Source of the DNA: Osedax fenrisi
Taxonomy: Eukaryota > Annelida > Polychaeta > Sabellida > Siboglinidae
Reading direction: 5' to 3'
NCBI GenBank assembly: GCA_964019155.1
Contig: OZ025244.1
Location: 42,152,282-42,216,281, forward strand
Length of the DNA stretch: 64,000 bases
Part shown: one piece after another, positions 30,444 through 37,738 of the stretch
Numbering within the stretch: the first letter of the stretch is position 1
How the letters are laid out: the number at the start of each line of letters is the position of its first letter
Made by a program: the position numbers and the translations under genes
The notes under the pieces: model-generated
Database searches by the model: none
Told to the model about the DNA's origin: nothing
What the model saw: the letters and a program-made list of their open reading frames with translations, nothing else

Positions 30444-31950
30444 GTGATAAAAAGTGTTGCTTATAAAATATGTAGAAATGATTATATTTAATATTGTATT
30501 ATACTTTTAATAAATATATACTATATGATTTAATTATATAATATATAAAATAAACGTTTAGTATGTTTATATAATTCTTTATTTGTGATAATATTATATA
30601 ATATGTATTATTTATTTAATATATATATATATATATTTACAATTTAAGTTCGATTAATTACGGATCTATCGGAATCATTATCGCTCATGAAATAACGCAC
30701 GCATTGGATACAGAAGGACGTAAATATAATAAAATGGGTATCGTTAACCAATGGTTGACGCGTGATAGTATTGAACAATTCGATATTAAAGTGGATTACC
30801 TCAGAAAACAATTCTCTAAATTTCAGATATGGGGCCATTACGTTAGTAGCATAACTATATATATTATTCCAATTTTTATCAGATTTGGTTATAGGTAACT
30901 GGGTAATTGTAGAAGTATTTCTGTTTATCGAAACAATTACCCTTATATATATACACTCACCGAGAGCCTCATTATTGTAGTAATCAAATTAAAAATAATT
31001 AATATATATTAAGAATAAATATTACATATATTACAATAGATTATACAAATATATTATATATTACAAACTATATATTTTGTAGAAAAAGTATAGAGTTTAA
31101 ATGTTGTATTATATTATTATAATATATATTATGAATTATATATTTCATAAATATATTTTAAATATTATTGTTATTTAGGTGGATGGATGTAATACTTTAG
31201 ATGAAAATATTGCAGATAATGTTGGAATGGATATCGCATTCTTAGTTTGTTAAGATACATTATATAATTAAATATAATTATATAAATAAAATTATATATA
31301 TGGCAAACTAACTAACAGACACTATTAATTTATATATATATATATTATTAAATTATTTGATTTTATATATTATAATATTTATAACAATGTGGATAATATA
31401 TATTGAGTATTTTGTGTAGTTATGTAACACTTAGAAAAGAATTTTTAATTAAATTGAAAATAATGTTTAATATTAATAAGAATACAATTATATTTATTAT
31501 GTAATATTGTTTTAAATATGTATTATATCATGAACCAATATTTATATTTGTTCTCGTATAGATAATATGATTTTGGAGATTCTATCATATAGATCTTTAT
31601 TTGTCATATGTATCCTCTATATTATGTTCAACGCAGCTCTGAGAATGATAGTATATAGTATATCAACTTTTTTCTCTAGAGTTGATGTTAGTGTCCATGT
31701 AATAAAGCCATATAGTAGTATAGATTATATCGCTGATATAGAAAAGTTTGTTTTGAGATTATCCGACATTTTGGATATACAGAAATGTTCATACTGTTCA
31801 GTGATGACCAGGATTGGGCTATTATGATTTGTATATATCTTTCTATTAATACCATATAGGTGCCGAGGTATTTGAAATTATTAACCTGTTTTATACAGTC
31901 TCACGTTTCAGCTCATCATGTTTATATCGTTAATCAGATTATTAGTATTC

Positions 31951-32005
<55 letters not shown>

Positions 32006-33117
32006 CATGAGTTAATTAATAGGACTAAATAAATATAATTAAATAAAATAAAATTAATACAATTATTTAAAGGCTTATAAAGAATGGGTGACAGAAAATG
32101 GAGATGAAAATAAATTAATTGAAATGAATTATTTGACTCATGATCAATTATTTTATTTATCATTTGCGCAGGTTAATAGTTAATACGTAATGTAAATATA
32201 GTTTGTATTTATATATAAATTTAGATATAAATATATATATCAGGTTAACTCGATAATTTAGTATTTCGTTTTAAAGACAAGCGTATTAGCGTTGTAATCC
32301 TGTAATCCTCTCTAACTTTGCTTAATTATATTTTAAAAATATATTAACGAAACATAAATATAGGGATTCTGAAATGAAAAAATTCAAAATATCCTATTAT
32401 TCGTACAGTAAATACCAATATATAAGTGAGCACTATCTGTCTAACAATGTTAATTTAGATTTAAAAAATTTAATTCTTAGAAATTCGAATTTATTATTTC
32501 CGTTGTAATATTTTAAAATTGAAAACTACAATTTTAACTTTATCTAAGTAATTTGAATAATATATTAATATATCAAATTATTGCGTGTATACACATTATA
32601 TTTATTTATATAAATATATGTTTTTATCACAACCATAATAAATGGTTAGAAGTATAATATAATTACAATTTCATACTTATATAAGTAAATAATTTAAATA
32701 TATCAATATATGGGCATGAACTCTTTTTACATATCATTGAAAGAATACTCAAAATCAATAATTAAATAGTATTAGTCCCATTTGTTATATACATATATAA
32801 TCAATTATCTATAAATCACATTCAGTTTCATGCAGTCCAAGGTCATTCCATTATATATTGTTTATTTTAGTAGAGTACTTTTATCTCATTCTGGATCTTA
32901 GATGAATATTTTACTTATAACGAATTGGATTTAATATTCCATCAAGTATGCTTCCATAATAAGGTATTCATTTTTCAACGAAAGCCGATTATTATATATA
33001 CACAATTATAAAAACTTATAAATATTTTGTTTCACTTATTTATTGTTCCTGAAGTTTGAATTAGATTCCTATTATATGTGTATGTCAAACGACTTTTATT
33101 AATGATCTACCAATAAA

Positions 33118-33157
<40 letters not shown>

Positions 33158-33749
33158 CATTATTTAATTTGTTATTTTAATTTCTGAGGAAACTTAGATT
33201 TCATTTTTATAGAATAACATAATCTAATTATATAAAGAAAATAATCTAACCGGTCCCCACTAGTTAATATATTGAATTTAATTGAATTATTTATTTAAAC
33301 ACTAATATAATGGGTGCCCTCTCTGGTATATAACAATAAAGAAAAATAATAAAAACAAACCAATAGAAAATACAAAATAACAAAAATAAAAATTAAATTA
33401 ACTTATATATAAAGATTAAATAAAGCGTATATAAAAATAAATTAAGAAGTGTTTAAATAATATTTTAGTTTATTTCTGAAACAATATAAAAATTGGACCT
33501 TCCGTAAGTCATACGATAATACGTTCCATGTGCAAGGATCAATGAATGAGAATGCGCGATTACTAAATCCGTTAAGGGGAAGTAAATAGTAAATAGAGTA
33601 TTGCTCTGCAAAAGAATTGCATCCGATGTTCGAATCTGCTTCAGTATGCAACGACGTTTCAGTTGATTTTGTAGATAGTCAGACTTAACTAGGTTTGCAT
33701 TGCTTTCTAAATAATAGCAATTTACGATGATGTTGGTGTTCATCTGGAA

Positions 33750-33798
<49 letters not shown>

Positions 33799-33904
33799 TT
33801 TTTATATATATATAATTTATGAATATAATATTAAGTTTCTAATAGGGTAATTTAATCTTAATATTAAAATAAATAAAAAATACCTATATTGAAACAGACA
33901 CATG

Positions 33905-33939
<35 letters not shown>

Positions 33940-34422
33940 AGAATATAAATAACTATTTACATTATTTCATTGAAATATATATATTTATATTATAATTTCC
34001 TTTATATATTAAAAACAATAAAAAGTAATATAATAATTTCTATATAATCAATGTATTATATTAGAAACACTGATAAATAAATTGAATGTTAAACTAATTA
34101 AAATATATAGTCACGATTTATATAAATAAAATATAGCAATCATATATTATAATACTATTTACATTATTAATTAATCTGAGAATTATATATATTTTTTAAT
34201 TTTTATTTATAAACTTAAATTTAATACATAACTTCATATTATTAGATGTATTGTAGTAACGATTCAAAAGAAATAATGATATCATTGATATACACTGATG
34301 AACATTCTCCAGGTGAGTGGAGGGTAAAAGGTTCACTTATGAATAGTCCAGGATTTAGAAAAGCCTATGGTTGTAAACAGGGGGATAATATGTATAAAGA
34401 GAATATGTATGATATATGGTGA
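553..34422 (+). CDS. Gene A: M13 (neprilysin-like) zinc metallopeptidase, 19 exons
   Basis: Exons read by eye: 553-661, 950-1038, 2414-2543, 5748-5867, 10360-10436, 11553-11648, 16587-16712, 16785-16871, 21255-21403, 22400-22476, 22789-22886, 22987-23085, 29081-29158, 29353-29456, 30004-30114, 30649-30841, 31179-31244, 32073-32171, 34246-34422. They total 2085 nt, one open frame of 694 codons, close to the usual 700-750 residues of M13 enzymes. Landmarks in order: C-x4-C (exon 2), [11 protein letters not shown] (exon 3), SCMDID (exon 4), a conserved Cys (exon 11), IGYP (exon 13), zinc site HEITH (exon 16), ENIAD supplying the third zinc ligand (exon 17), QLFYLSFAQ (exon 18), and EHSP, R-V and terminal W (exon 19). 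M13 enzymes cleave small peptides outside the cell, as type II membrane or secreted proteins. No clear membrane segment is seen in exon 1, so an upstream exon or a secreted form is possible. Odd points: the NAYY motif and two cysteines are missing, and the usual GLxLP segment between exons 6 and 7 was not found. The zinc site is intact, so it is probably an active peptidase. Confidence 0.88.
950..1038 (+). CDS. Gene A exon 2 (first M13 cysteine pair)
   Basis: The acceptor is atttag at 944-949 and the donor is gttggt after AAT. It encodes YCNSNTC followed by MKDIMDFN, matching the CxxxxC and MD motifs that open the M13 ectodomain (C56-C61 in neprilysin numbering, from family knowledge). Choosing this donor makes the join [12 protein letters not shown], which fits the family better than the alternative one base later. 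Confidence 0.82.
1039..2413. repeat. Intron 2 of gene A, mostly (TA)n tracts
   Basis: It holds two long TA runs (about 1077-1130 and 1175-1237) and a shorter run near 2280-2300. No coding or transposon signal was seen. Confidence 0.6.
2414..2543 (+). CDS. Gene A exon 3 (PCDDFY motif)
   Basis: Follows acceptor tataag. Encodes [15 protein letters not shown], the most conserved N-terminal M13 signature, with cysteines spaced as C79 and C87 of neprilysin. Ends in phase 1 at donor gttata. The split Glu codon (g + aa) joins exactly to exon 4. Confidence 0.95.
2544..5747. other. Intron 3 of gene A with repeats
   Basis: Contains (TA)n at about 2570-2630, 2690-2745 and 5065-5150. Between about 2780 and 3350 a broken reading suggests an old LINE linker region, which is too decayed to assign. 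A dispersed repeat lies at about 3740-4150. A somewhat less AT-rich segment at about 4430-4760 matches nothing I recognise. Confidence 0.4.
3740..4150 (+). repeat. Dispersed repeat, copy 1
   Basis: The end of this segment, a GT-rich block followed by cagtgtttttactcttggct, is closely echoed at about 9205-9340 (cagtgttcttattcttggct). Both are preceded by a T-rich stretch. They look like 3' ends of one unidentified retroelement family. Confidence 0.4.
5748..5867 (+). CDS. Gene A exon 4 (KDLFTSCMD)
   Basis: Acceptor atcacag, donor gtatta. Encodes [15 protein letters not shown], the M13 motif whose Cys corresponds to C142 of neprilysin. Starts and ends in phase 1. Confidence 0.93.
5963..6374 (-). 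mobile_element. Helitron remnant: ORF fragment and 3' end
   Basis: The - strand frame 6374-6177 encodes a 65-residue fragment with [13 protein letters not shown] followed by a run of small hydrophobic residues. This resembles the PxGEHxRRFNAP block upstream of the Rep domain in Helitron proteins. About 210 bases downstream on the same strand, a GC-rich segment with a short hairpin (cgggcaatgccgg) ends in CTAG at 5966-5963, followed by T. That is the usual Helitron 3' terminus and A|T insertion preference. Rep and helicase are absent, so it is an internally deleted copy. Confidence 0.5.
6375..7400. repeat. Minisatellite array, about nine units
   Basis: Tandem units of roughly 90-140 bases each carry ctcactcgggaagtaatgca followed by an A run and aacttaacccaacctaacca. 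Unit starts are near 6409, 6515, 6605, 6712, 6853, 6958, 7048, 7156 and 7379. The array abuts the Helitron remnant and may belong to it. The last units are interrupted by a (TA)n tract at 7265-7350. Confidence 0.75.
8155..8260 (+). other. GC-rich island, possible Helitron 3' end
   Basis: A sharp GC spike in an AT-rich intron. It contains ggctcg...cgagcc, which could form a stem, followed by caccacctaatt. The layout of hairpin then CTAA then T is compatible with a Helitron 3' end on the + strand. No open frame is seen. Confidence 0.3.
8315..8678 (+). mobile_element. Solo LTR of the Ty3/gypsy family
   Basis: Reads TGGTGTATAG...GGCCTATTACA and aligns in order with the LTR of the provirus at 28640-29047. 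Shared blocks include tatataagacccag, a CAACCAAT(G/T)AGCGTC-like stretch, TAGTGCAG, and cgacaaag...cggcct near the end. No internal gag or pol follows, so it is a solo LTR. It lies in the opposite orientation to the provirus. A flanking 4-bp tata/tatc duplication is doubtful. Confidence 0.7.
8900..9375 (+). repeat. Dispersed repeat, copy 2
   Basis: Second copy of the segment at 3740-4150, matched by the motif around cagtgttcttattcttggct. The copies are diverged. The family is not recognised. Confidence 0.35.
10360..10436 (+). CDS. Gene A exon 5 (IGKLNLF)
   Basis: Acceptor caatattag, donor gttaat. Encodes [10 protein letters not shown] and NEWEYQ, matching the family's IGGWPL...W block. Phase 1 in, phase 0 out. 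A second AG seven bases downstream would also keep frame, so the 5' edge is uncertain by two or three residues. Confidence 0.85.
10437..11552. other. Intron 5 of gene A, no further feature
   Basis: AT-rich sequence with short (TA)n runs near 10860-10915 and 11490-11520. Nothing else recognised. Confidence 0.5.
11553..11648 (+). CDS. Gene A exon 6 (FFDLDIS)
   Basis: Acceptor atgtag. Encodes [15 protein letters not shown], matching M13 LHxxGVxxFFxxxV. The reading stops one codon after the proposed donor gtttga, a weak site. The M13 segment that normally follows (GLxLPxRxYY) is not in this exon or in exon 7. Confidence 0.85.
11649..16586. other. Intron 6 of gene A, holds a LINE
   Basis: Most of it is the LINE copy at 11868-15070. 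About 15420-15490 is (TA)n. A C-skewed stretch at about 15780-16540 has no assignable product. A small phase 0-0 exon would be expected here from the M13 family, but none was found. Confidence 0.45.
11868..15070 (-). mobile_element. Decayed CR1-like LINE
   Basis: Read on the - strand. A cysteine motif FTCKSC (about 15005-14980) resembles ORF1 zinc-binding motifs. Reverse transcriptase blocks follow at 12894-12697 (LQGSVLG, then [12 protein letters not shown] with the catalytic DD intact). The C-terminal tail at about 12120-12060 reads [15 protein letters not shown], typical of CR1/L2/Jockey-type ends. The 3' end at about 11870 has an AAATAAATA then (ATTC)n tail. Many stops and frameshifts make it non-functional. 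It sits antisense in the gene A intron. Confidence 0.75.
16587..16712 (+). CDS. Gene A exon 7 ([12 protein letters not shown])
   Basis: Acceptor atattag, donor gtaaaa, phase 0 to 0. Encodes [17 protein letters not shown], the M13 helix with the conserved FExxL. The start just after AG leaves no room for the usual AYxxYM part. Confidence 0.88.
16785..16871 (+). CDS. Gene A exon 8
   Basis: A 72-base intron separates it from exon 7. Acceptor atatag, donor gttagt. Encodes [17 protein letters not shown], matching the M13 SxxERRDxxxxYNxM region. The family's RR is reduced to QR here. Confidence 0.88.
17760..19690 (-). mobile_element. Decayed LINE, Jockey/CR1 superfamily
   Basis: On the - strand from 5' to 3': an endonuclease start ([11 protein letters not shown] near 19690-19650), RT block [14 protein letters not shown] at 19087-18830 with a QYGF motif, [11 protein letters not shown] and YADV near 18750-18620, [12 protein letters not shown] at about 18500, and a C-terminal domain (SYGIEICGN, then [13 protein letters not shown]) at about 18260-18140. 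YADV replaces YADD, and stops and shifts are frequent, so the copy is dead. It is a different lineage from the 11868-15070 element. Confidence 0.7.
19689..20053 (+). pseudogene. LINE ORF1-like fragment
   Basis: An open + strand reading with an Asn/Ile-rich, coiled-coil-like N-terminal part, followed from 19864 by [11 protein letters not shown], then [10 protein letters not shown] and a Ser/Thr/Pro-rich tail ending in TAA at 20051. The order of coiled coil then SYxxIVK is seen in ORF1 proteins of several LINE clades. Its strand is opposite to the adjacent LINE, so it comes from another copy. Function is inferred only. Confidence 0.35.
21255..21403 (+). CDS. Gene A exon 9 (NWITFI ... ERLNTLI)
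   Basis: Acceptor tttgtag, donor gtaagt (best consensus in the gene). Encodes [11 protein letters not shown] and YFERLNTLI, matching M13 WxxFF and YxxxLxxLI. Phase 0 in, phase 2 out. Confidence 0.93.
21404..22399. other. Intron 9 of gene A with a hairpin
   Basis: A perfect-looking inverted repeat lies at 21768-21839. Otherwise AT-rich with a (TA)n run at 21436-21470. Confidence 0.5.
21768..21839. repeat. 36-bp hairpin
   Basis: Arms 21768-21803 and 21804-21839 pair along their whole length with one mismatch. The core arm contains aattaacgtagattggagt. No target duplication was evident around it. Confidence 0.85.
22400..22476 (+). CDS. Gene A exon 10
   Basis: Acceptor aaatatag, donor gtaata, phase 2 in and 1 out. 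Encodes [19 protein letters not shown], in the place of the M13 NYLxWRxV helix. It is divergent (no NYL), so it was placed by frame and order more than by motif. Confidence 0.78.
22789..22886 (+). CDS. Gene A exon 11 (conserved Cys)
   Basis: Acceptor aaaattag, donor gttata. Encodes [18 protein letters not shown], matching M13 WxxCxxxxxxxxxxAVxxL. The Cys corresponds to C410 of neprilysin. The family's Trp is replaced by Ile. Confidence 0.9.
22987..23085 (+). CDS. Gene A exon 12
   Basis: Acceptor tctag, donor gtatac, phase 0 to 0. Encodes [16 protein letters not shown], then [11 protein letters not shown]. It has the same length (99 nt) and phase as gene B exon 12. The M13 WMD triad is replaced (LLDE). 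Confidence 0.88.
23158..23960 (+). mobile_element. Truncated LINE, RT C-terminal part
   Basis: Starts within the YADD region ([12 protein letters not shown]) and runs through [22 protein letters not shown] and a thumb-like [14 protein letters not shown] to a tail, [16 protein letters not shown], near 23870-23950. It is 5'-truncated, with several stops and shifts, in the same sense as gene A. Confidence 0.65.
24126..24386 (-). CDS. Unrecognised 86-residue open frame
   Basis: Base composition is less AT-rich than its surroundings. The reading contains [19 protein letters not shown] and a second half with three cysteines ending in [15 protein letters not shown] do not recognise a family; a weak likeness to cystatin-like or M13 helical segments is not enough to name it. 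It lies between a LINE fragment and the gypsy provirus, so it may be TE cargo or an exon relic. Confidence 0.25.
   Translation of the reverse strand: MFYNYILSWSLINVFDTYLSKMCFQKMFLKPSEKLAVDHVFNTLKNEVFRDQKSESSIYCGIYNVCSKESTRYYLVIYTHSEGNLQ
24890..25831 (-). pseudogene. Gypsy integrase, C-terminally truncated
   Basis: Zinc-binding H-x4-H and C-x2-C (IHDDNGHQG ... CEVCSRS) is followed by the DDE core: the first D in FLDFVTLD, the second in HTDQGRNF, and E in [11 protein letters not shown]. The tail typical of gypsy integrases (W-GPY/F module) is absent; the frame ends after [12 protein letters not shown]. Separated from RNase H by an in-frame stop. Confidence 0.9.
25850..26566 (-). pseudogene. 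Gypsy RNase H, interrupted
   Basis: The first part (26566-26114) holds the RT connection ([15 protein letters not shown]) and RNase H start [20 protein letters not shown] after VVWAI interrupts it. The second part (26074-25850) continues in frame with NNSAVACIL and [14 protein letters not shown]. Confidence 0.88.
26582..27226 (-). pseudogene. Gypsy reverse transcriptase, YLDG mutant
   Basis: Contains [37 protein letters not shown], and CYLDGVLVF where the family has YxDD. The second catalytic aspartate is therefore a glycine (codon GGT). A TAG ends the frame before the connection domain. Confidence 0.9.
27423..27755 (-). pseudogene. Gypsy aspartic protease
   Basis: Carries [13 protein letters not shown] with the DTG active site and a distal CIIGMNIL flap/ILG-like block. 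Length fits a retroviral-type protease. Disconnected from RT by stops in the linker. Confidence 0.85.
27788..28459 (-). pseudogene. Gypsy gag with CCHC knuckle
   Basis: 223 residues from an ATG at 28459. The C-terminal zinc knuckle is [14 protein letters not shown] (C-x2-C-x4-H-x4-C), which binds RNA in gag proteins. The capsid part is short for a gypsy gag, so an internal deletion is possible. Confidence 0.85.
28640..29047 (-). repeat. 5' LTR of the gypsy provirus
   Basis: On the - strand it begins TGTTATATAG and ends CCTTACTACA, directly followed by TTGGTGACAGCGGCGG as the primer-binding region. A TATATAAGACCCAG block near its start could be a TATA box. About 408 bp, slightly longer than the solo LTR. 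Confidence 0.8.
29081..29158 (+). CDS. Gene A exon 13 (IGYP)
   Basis: Acceptor catgtag, donor gttatt, phase 0 to 0, 78 nt as in gene B. Encodes [14 protein letters not shown], the M13 xxIGYP motif. Confidence 0.93.
29353..29456 (+). CDS. Gene A exon 14
   Basis: Acceptor ttttag, donor gttgta, 104 nt as in gene B, phase 0 to 2. Encodes [18 protein letters not shown] and [10 protein letters not shown], in the place of the M13 KLxxPVDRxxW stretch. Confidence 0.88.
29457..30003. other. Intron 14 of gene A, nothing else seen
   Basis: AT-rich, no repeat or coding signal recognised. The same is true of intron 15 (30115-30648) and intron 16 (30842-31178), apart from short (TA)n runs near 30411-30440 and 30617-30635. 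Confidence 0.5.
30004..30114 (+). CDS. Gene A exon 15 (SPYY in place of NAYY)
   Basis: Acceptor ttacaaag, donor gtaagt, 111 nt as in gene B, phase 2 to 2. Encodes [17 protein letters not shown] and ILQAPFY. In M13 enzymes this region reads VNAYYxxxxNxIxxPAGILQxPFF; the Asn-Ala pair that binds substrate backbone is Ser-Pro here. Confidence 0.92.
30649..30841 (+). CDS. Gene A exon 16 (zinc-binding HEITH)
   Basis: Acceptor atttaag, donor gttagt, 193 nt as in gene B. Encodes [19 protein letters not shown], the M13 HExxH zinc site with its flanking glycines. The downstream helix [11 protein letters not shown] lacks the Cys found at this place in gene B (NCIVKQYSNF) and in neprilysin. Confidence 0.97.
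31179..31244 (+). CDS. Gene A exon 17 (ENIAD)
   Basis: Acceptor ttatttag, donor gtttgt, 66 nt as in gene B, phase 0 to 0. Encodes [17 protein letters not shown], carrying the third zinc ligand Glu and the Asp of ExxxD. Confidence 0.96.
31565..31915 (-). mobile_element. LINE fragment (RT C-terminal region)
   Basis: On the - strand, NFKYLGTYM then AQSWSSLNS in one frame, and after a frameshift [19 protein letters not shown], then ILRAALNII and [12 protein letters not shown]. This is the C-terminal region of a LINE reverse transcriptase of a kind different from the CR1-like copies here. In intron 17 of gene A. Confidence 0.65.
32073..32171 (+). CDS. Gene A exon 18 (QLFYLSFAQ)
   Basis: Acceptor tttaaag, donor gttaat, 99 nt, phase 0 to 0. 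Encodes [10 protein letters not shown] and [13 protein letters not shown], the M13 AYxAW and QLFFLxFAQ motifs. Confidence 0.96.
33300..33745 (-). mobile_element. CR1-like LINE 3' fragment
   Basis: On the - strand, the frame [20 protein letters not shown] ends in [12 protein letters not shown], the typical C-terminal tail of CR1/Jockey ORF2. It is followed by a 3' UTR containing GAGAGGGCACCCATTAT and a GTTTAAATAAATAA end near 33290. 5'-truncated. Lies in intron 18 of gene A. Confidence 0.65.
34246..34422 (+). CDS. Gene A exon 19, C-terminus
   Basis: Acceptor atattag, stop TGA at 34420-34422, 177 nt as in gene B. Encodes [18 protein letters not shown] (catalytic His and the Arg after it), GCKQGDNMY and the terminal YDIW. 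M13 enzymes end in CxxW; here the Cys is missing (NMYDIW), while gene B keeps it (VCEIW). Confidence 0.96.
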   Translation: MYCSNDSKEIMISLIYTDEHSPGEWRVKGSLMNSPGFRKAYGCKQGDNMYKENMYDIW

Positions 34423-35662
34423 AAATATATACATTATAAGCTATAATATATAAATTCAGATATAAATTTATAATTTTTGATTTTTTTTAATTTTTATTAT
34501 GTTATATATTTTATATTAATTCCATATATATATATATAATTATTCAATTTATATTTTATTACAATTACATACGTGTTTTATAATTGTATTTGATATATTA
34601 CATATAATAGATATATACATTTAGGCTTACATAATTATTTGATTTAATATCTGTAAATGAGATGACAAAGTGTATGTAATACAACATGTATTACTATTTA
34701 TATTTACATGTAGATTAACACTTACTTTAATACACTTATATTATTAATACATATATAATATATTTATATAGATAATATCTGTAATCGGACACAGTTATCA
34801 TTACATCGTATTCGAATTCCGTAATTCCAGCTCCTCAAATAATCTGTATATATATATTTGATACTTCTTGCAAATATTTAATATTATTTTTTTTAAGGCA
34901 ATATACTTTTATAGTATTGACTGAAAATATACATTTTATAATAAGCGGTTTAATTATTATAGGTATTAAATTTATATAGTTCATTGTAACATTTCTATAT
35001 GTCCCGTTATTATATTTTACTATAAAAATATATCAATACATTGTAACTTACCATATTTTATATATATATGATGGTTCGGTTAATAATAACTAATACCCAC
35101 TGACATATTTCGGATAATGGCACTTAATATATATGGGTTATCTGCGAACAACATATAATCCATACCGCAAAATACTGAATGCCATTTATTCACGCTTGAA
35201 TCACTGAATCACTATTATAGAAATACGATAACAATGTAGGAATTAAGATAGCGTGGTAAAACGAATCGCATCATGATTGGAATGTACTTTTCTATACGAA
35301 GTATATAAACTTGTATACACAGTTATATATAGTGAGTGTATGTAGTAGTGGCTGCAATTGATTAAATATAACTGTCAATATAAATATAACCTAATATATA
35401 TGATATACTAAGGAATATATAAAGAATACATCTTGAAATATAGTATCGTTTTGCAGTTAGAAAGTAATATTCTGAGGTTAAATCAATCGATTGATATCTA
35501 AATAAAACATCAAATGAGAGGAAAAATGAATATGTGTATATTTATGTAGTATTTATTTATAAGAGTAATGTAATGGTATAGACTAACTAACTTAAGGGAT
35601 GACATATATATTTAAATAATGTATTAATCTCTAACAAAAGGAAAACATATTAGCGGGAGTTT
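34423..35662. other. Convergent intergenic spacer, left part
   Basis: 3' flank of gene A. No AATAAA is obvious in the first hundred bases. A mixed-composition stretch at about 34780-35530 has no recognised feature. Confidence 0.4.
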
Positions 35663-36749
35663 ACTGTATATTAGACCGGTTCGTTCGATTCAATTTTTAA
35701 TCCTTCAGGTAAAATATAATACATATCTATATTTTAGTATAATATGTATTAAAAATTTTTATAAAAAAATAGTTACCTTTGGTCACGAAGCATTTAAAGT
35801 TTGAAATATAAATTATTATTTTAAGATAAAATGTATAATATTCTATGTATAATAGTAATGACACCATCTTATTATCTTTGATGTTTACAAATATTTAAAT
35901 TAATATTTAAAATTAATTATGTATTTGTATTATATTTAATGAATTAATATAATATATGCCATTATTTATATTTATTATTAATATAATATCTATATTTCAT
36001 TTTTATATCTACAAATTACCAATATTAATGTCTCCTAAAACTCGAGAAAATACATCATTTTACAAAGTATTTATTTCAAAATAATTCAAAAAAATAATTA
36101 ATTTTTTAAAATTAATATATATAATTATACTTTACATAAATTTGAGTGATCAGATTGTATTGAATTGTGGATATAAGTTAGATATAAATGTCCTTTATAC
36201 AAATAAAATTAAAAAAATTAAAAAATATGTAAACTTATTTTGTATTTCATATTTCAAATAAAAATCCAAAAAAATTTAAAAATGATGTTATTTTTTTTTC
36301 TAAAAATAATTTTTAATTTTTTAATAATTAATTTGAATTGTATTATTATTATCTATAAATTATATATTTTAATTTTTTAAATTAAATTGTAATAATTTAT
36401 TTATATTAATTATACGATTTTTAGATATTTTTTTTGACTACAATTATTTGATAAAATGTGGGCATCTAGATAGATCTGTTATATATGTTTCTAGGATATA
36501 TCAATAGTTGGCTTAAAAAAAATCATCCAATTTTATAAAAATTGAATAAAACTTATTTCTATATCTCCCCCATGTTATCTTTTGTATGTATTCAATGTTA
36601 AAATAAAAAGGTCTTGTGACATAACAATATTTAAGATATAGGTCTACAATTTTAAAAACTTATTCATCATAGCATACATAATTGTCACAGATGTGAAGGT
36701 TTTTAAAATTGCGAAAAAAAATGTAGTACGAACCGGTCTACTGTATATT
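35663..36749. mobile_element. Non-autonomous TIR element with 10-bp TSD (Mutator-like?)
   Basis: The element at 35673-36739 (1067 bp) starts AGACCGGTTCGT and ends ACGAACCGGTCT. It is flanked directly on both sides by actgtatatt (35663-35672 and 36740-36749), a perfect 10-bp target duplication. No open frame of note inside; the interior is A/T-rich. Duplications of 9-11 bp suggest the Mutator superfamily. Confidence 0.8.
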
Positions 36750-36958
36750 CTATATATAGAATATATCATATACATGTATTTGTATTTTACCTATATACTA
36801 AAAAATATATTGTATATATAGTATATTTGATATAAATGAATAATATACAATGGTATAATGTGTATTGTTTACAGTGTATTTTTGAGTGAAATATATATGT
36901 AATCTAATAAGATAGTTTCGAAATTGACATAATTATTCAGTATATTATGTATTTATAC

Positions 36959-36992
<34 letters not shown>

Positions 36993-37738
36993 ATATATAT
37001 GTAATATATTATAATATACTTACATAATTATATAAGTTAATTTCTCATTTAACTGTATATCTTGAGTCATCAGAATTATAGCCTTATCAAAATAAAAAAT
37101 CGCCAGAGTATTCTAAATATCTAAGAAGGGTCTCTAAATAGATAGATCAATTGAATATTTATGTTTATAATAATTATGTTTTTAATATTTGTTATTATAA
37201 TAAGGTAATATATTTAATAGTAGTAATAGATATTCTAGATATATCATATGGGTAGCGAATATAATTGAAATATAACCGATTGTATTTACGTAATGTTACA
37301 TATTAGCTTAAGATACATGGTAACGTTGTATAAAATACCTAGTTGATAGTGTATAGTATCCATTCTAGAATATATTTCATCGGCAAGTTATTAATCAAAT
37401 AATTCCATCTATTTTCTGTTAAAACAATTATATCACAATTATAACTATGGGCATCGCAAATGGTTACACCTTACTAATTAGATAATATTCTAATATTATT
37501 TTTAGAATATGTATACTTGAATAAACTAAATAAATGAATTAATGATATATTTGCCTAATTATTAAATATGAAATATATATATATATATAAATAAGTTATG
37601 CATTTACATTTTTCAAGTATTTCTTACAAGGCATTTGAATAATTATATAATTGAATACTATTTAAATTTAAATCTAAAATATTGACAATCGCTTAATTAT
37701 TTATAAAATATACTTTAAATAATGTGTTGAAAGTTTAT
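36750..37738. other. Convergent intergenic spacer, right part
   Basis: 3' flank of gene B. Contains a (TA)n cluster at 36958-37000; nothing else recognised. Confidence 0.4.

Noticed and set aside
30644..30838. A - strand frame over 30644-30838
   Set aside because: It is the antisense of gene A exon 16, which carries HEITH.
31567..31827. An 86-residue + strand frame in intron 17
   Set aside because: It is the antisense of the LINE RT fragment, which has clear motifs on the - strand.
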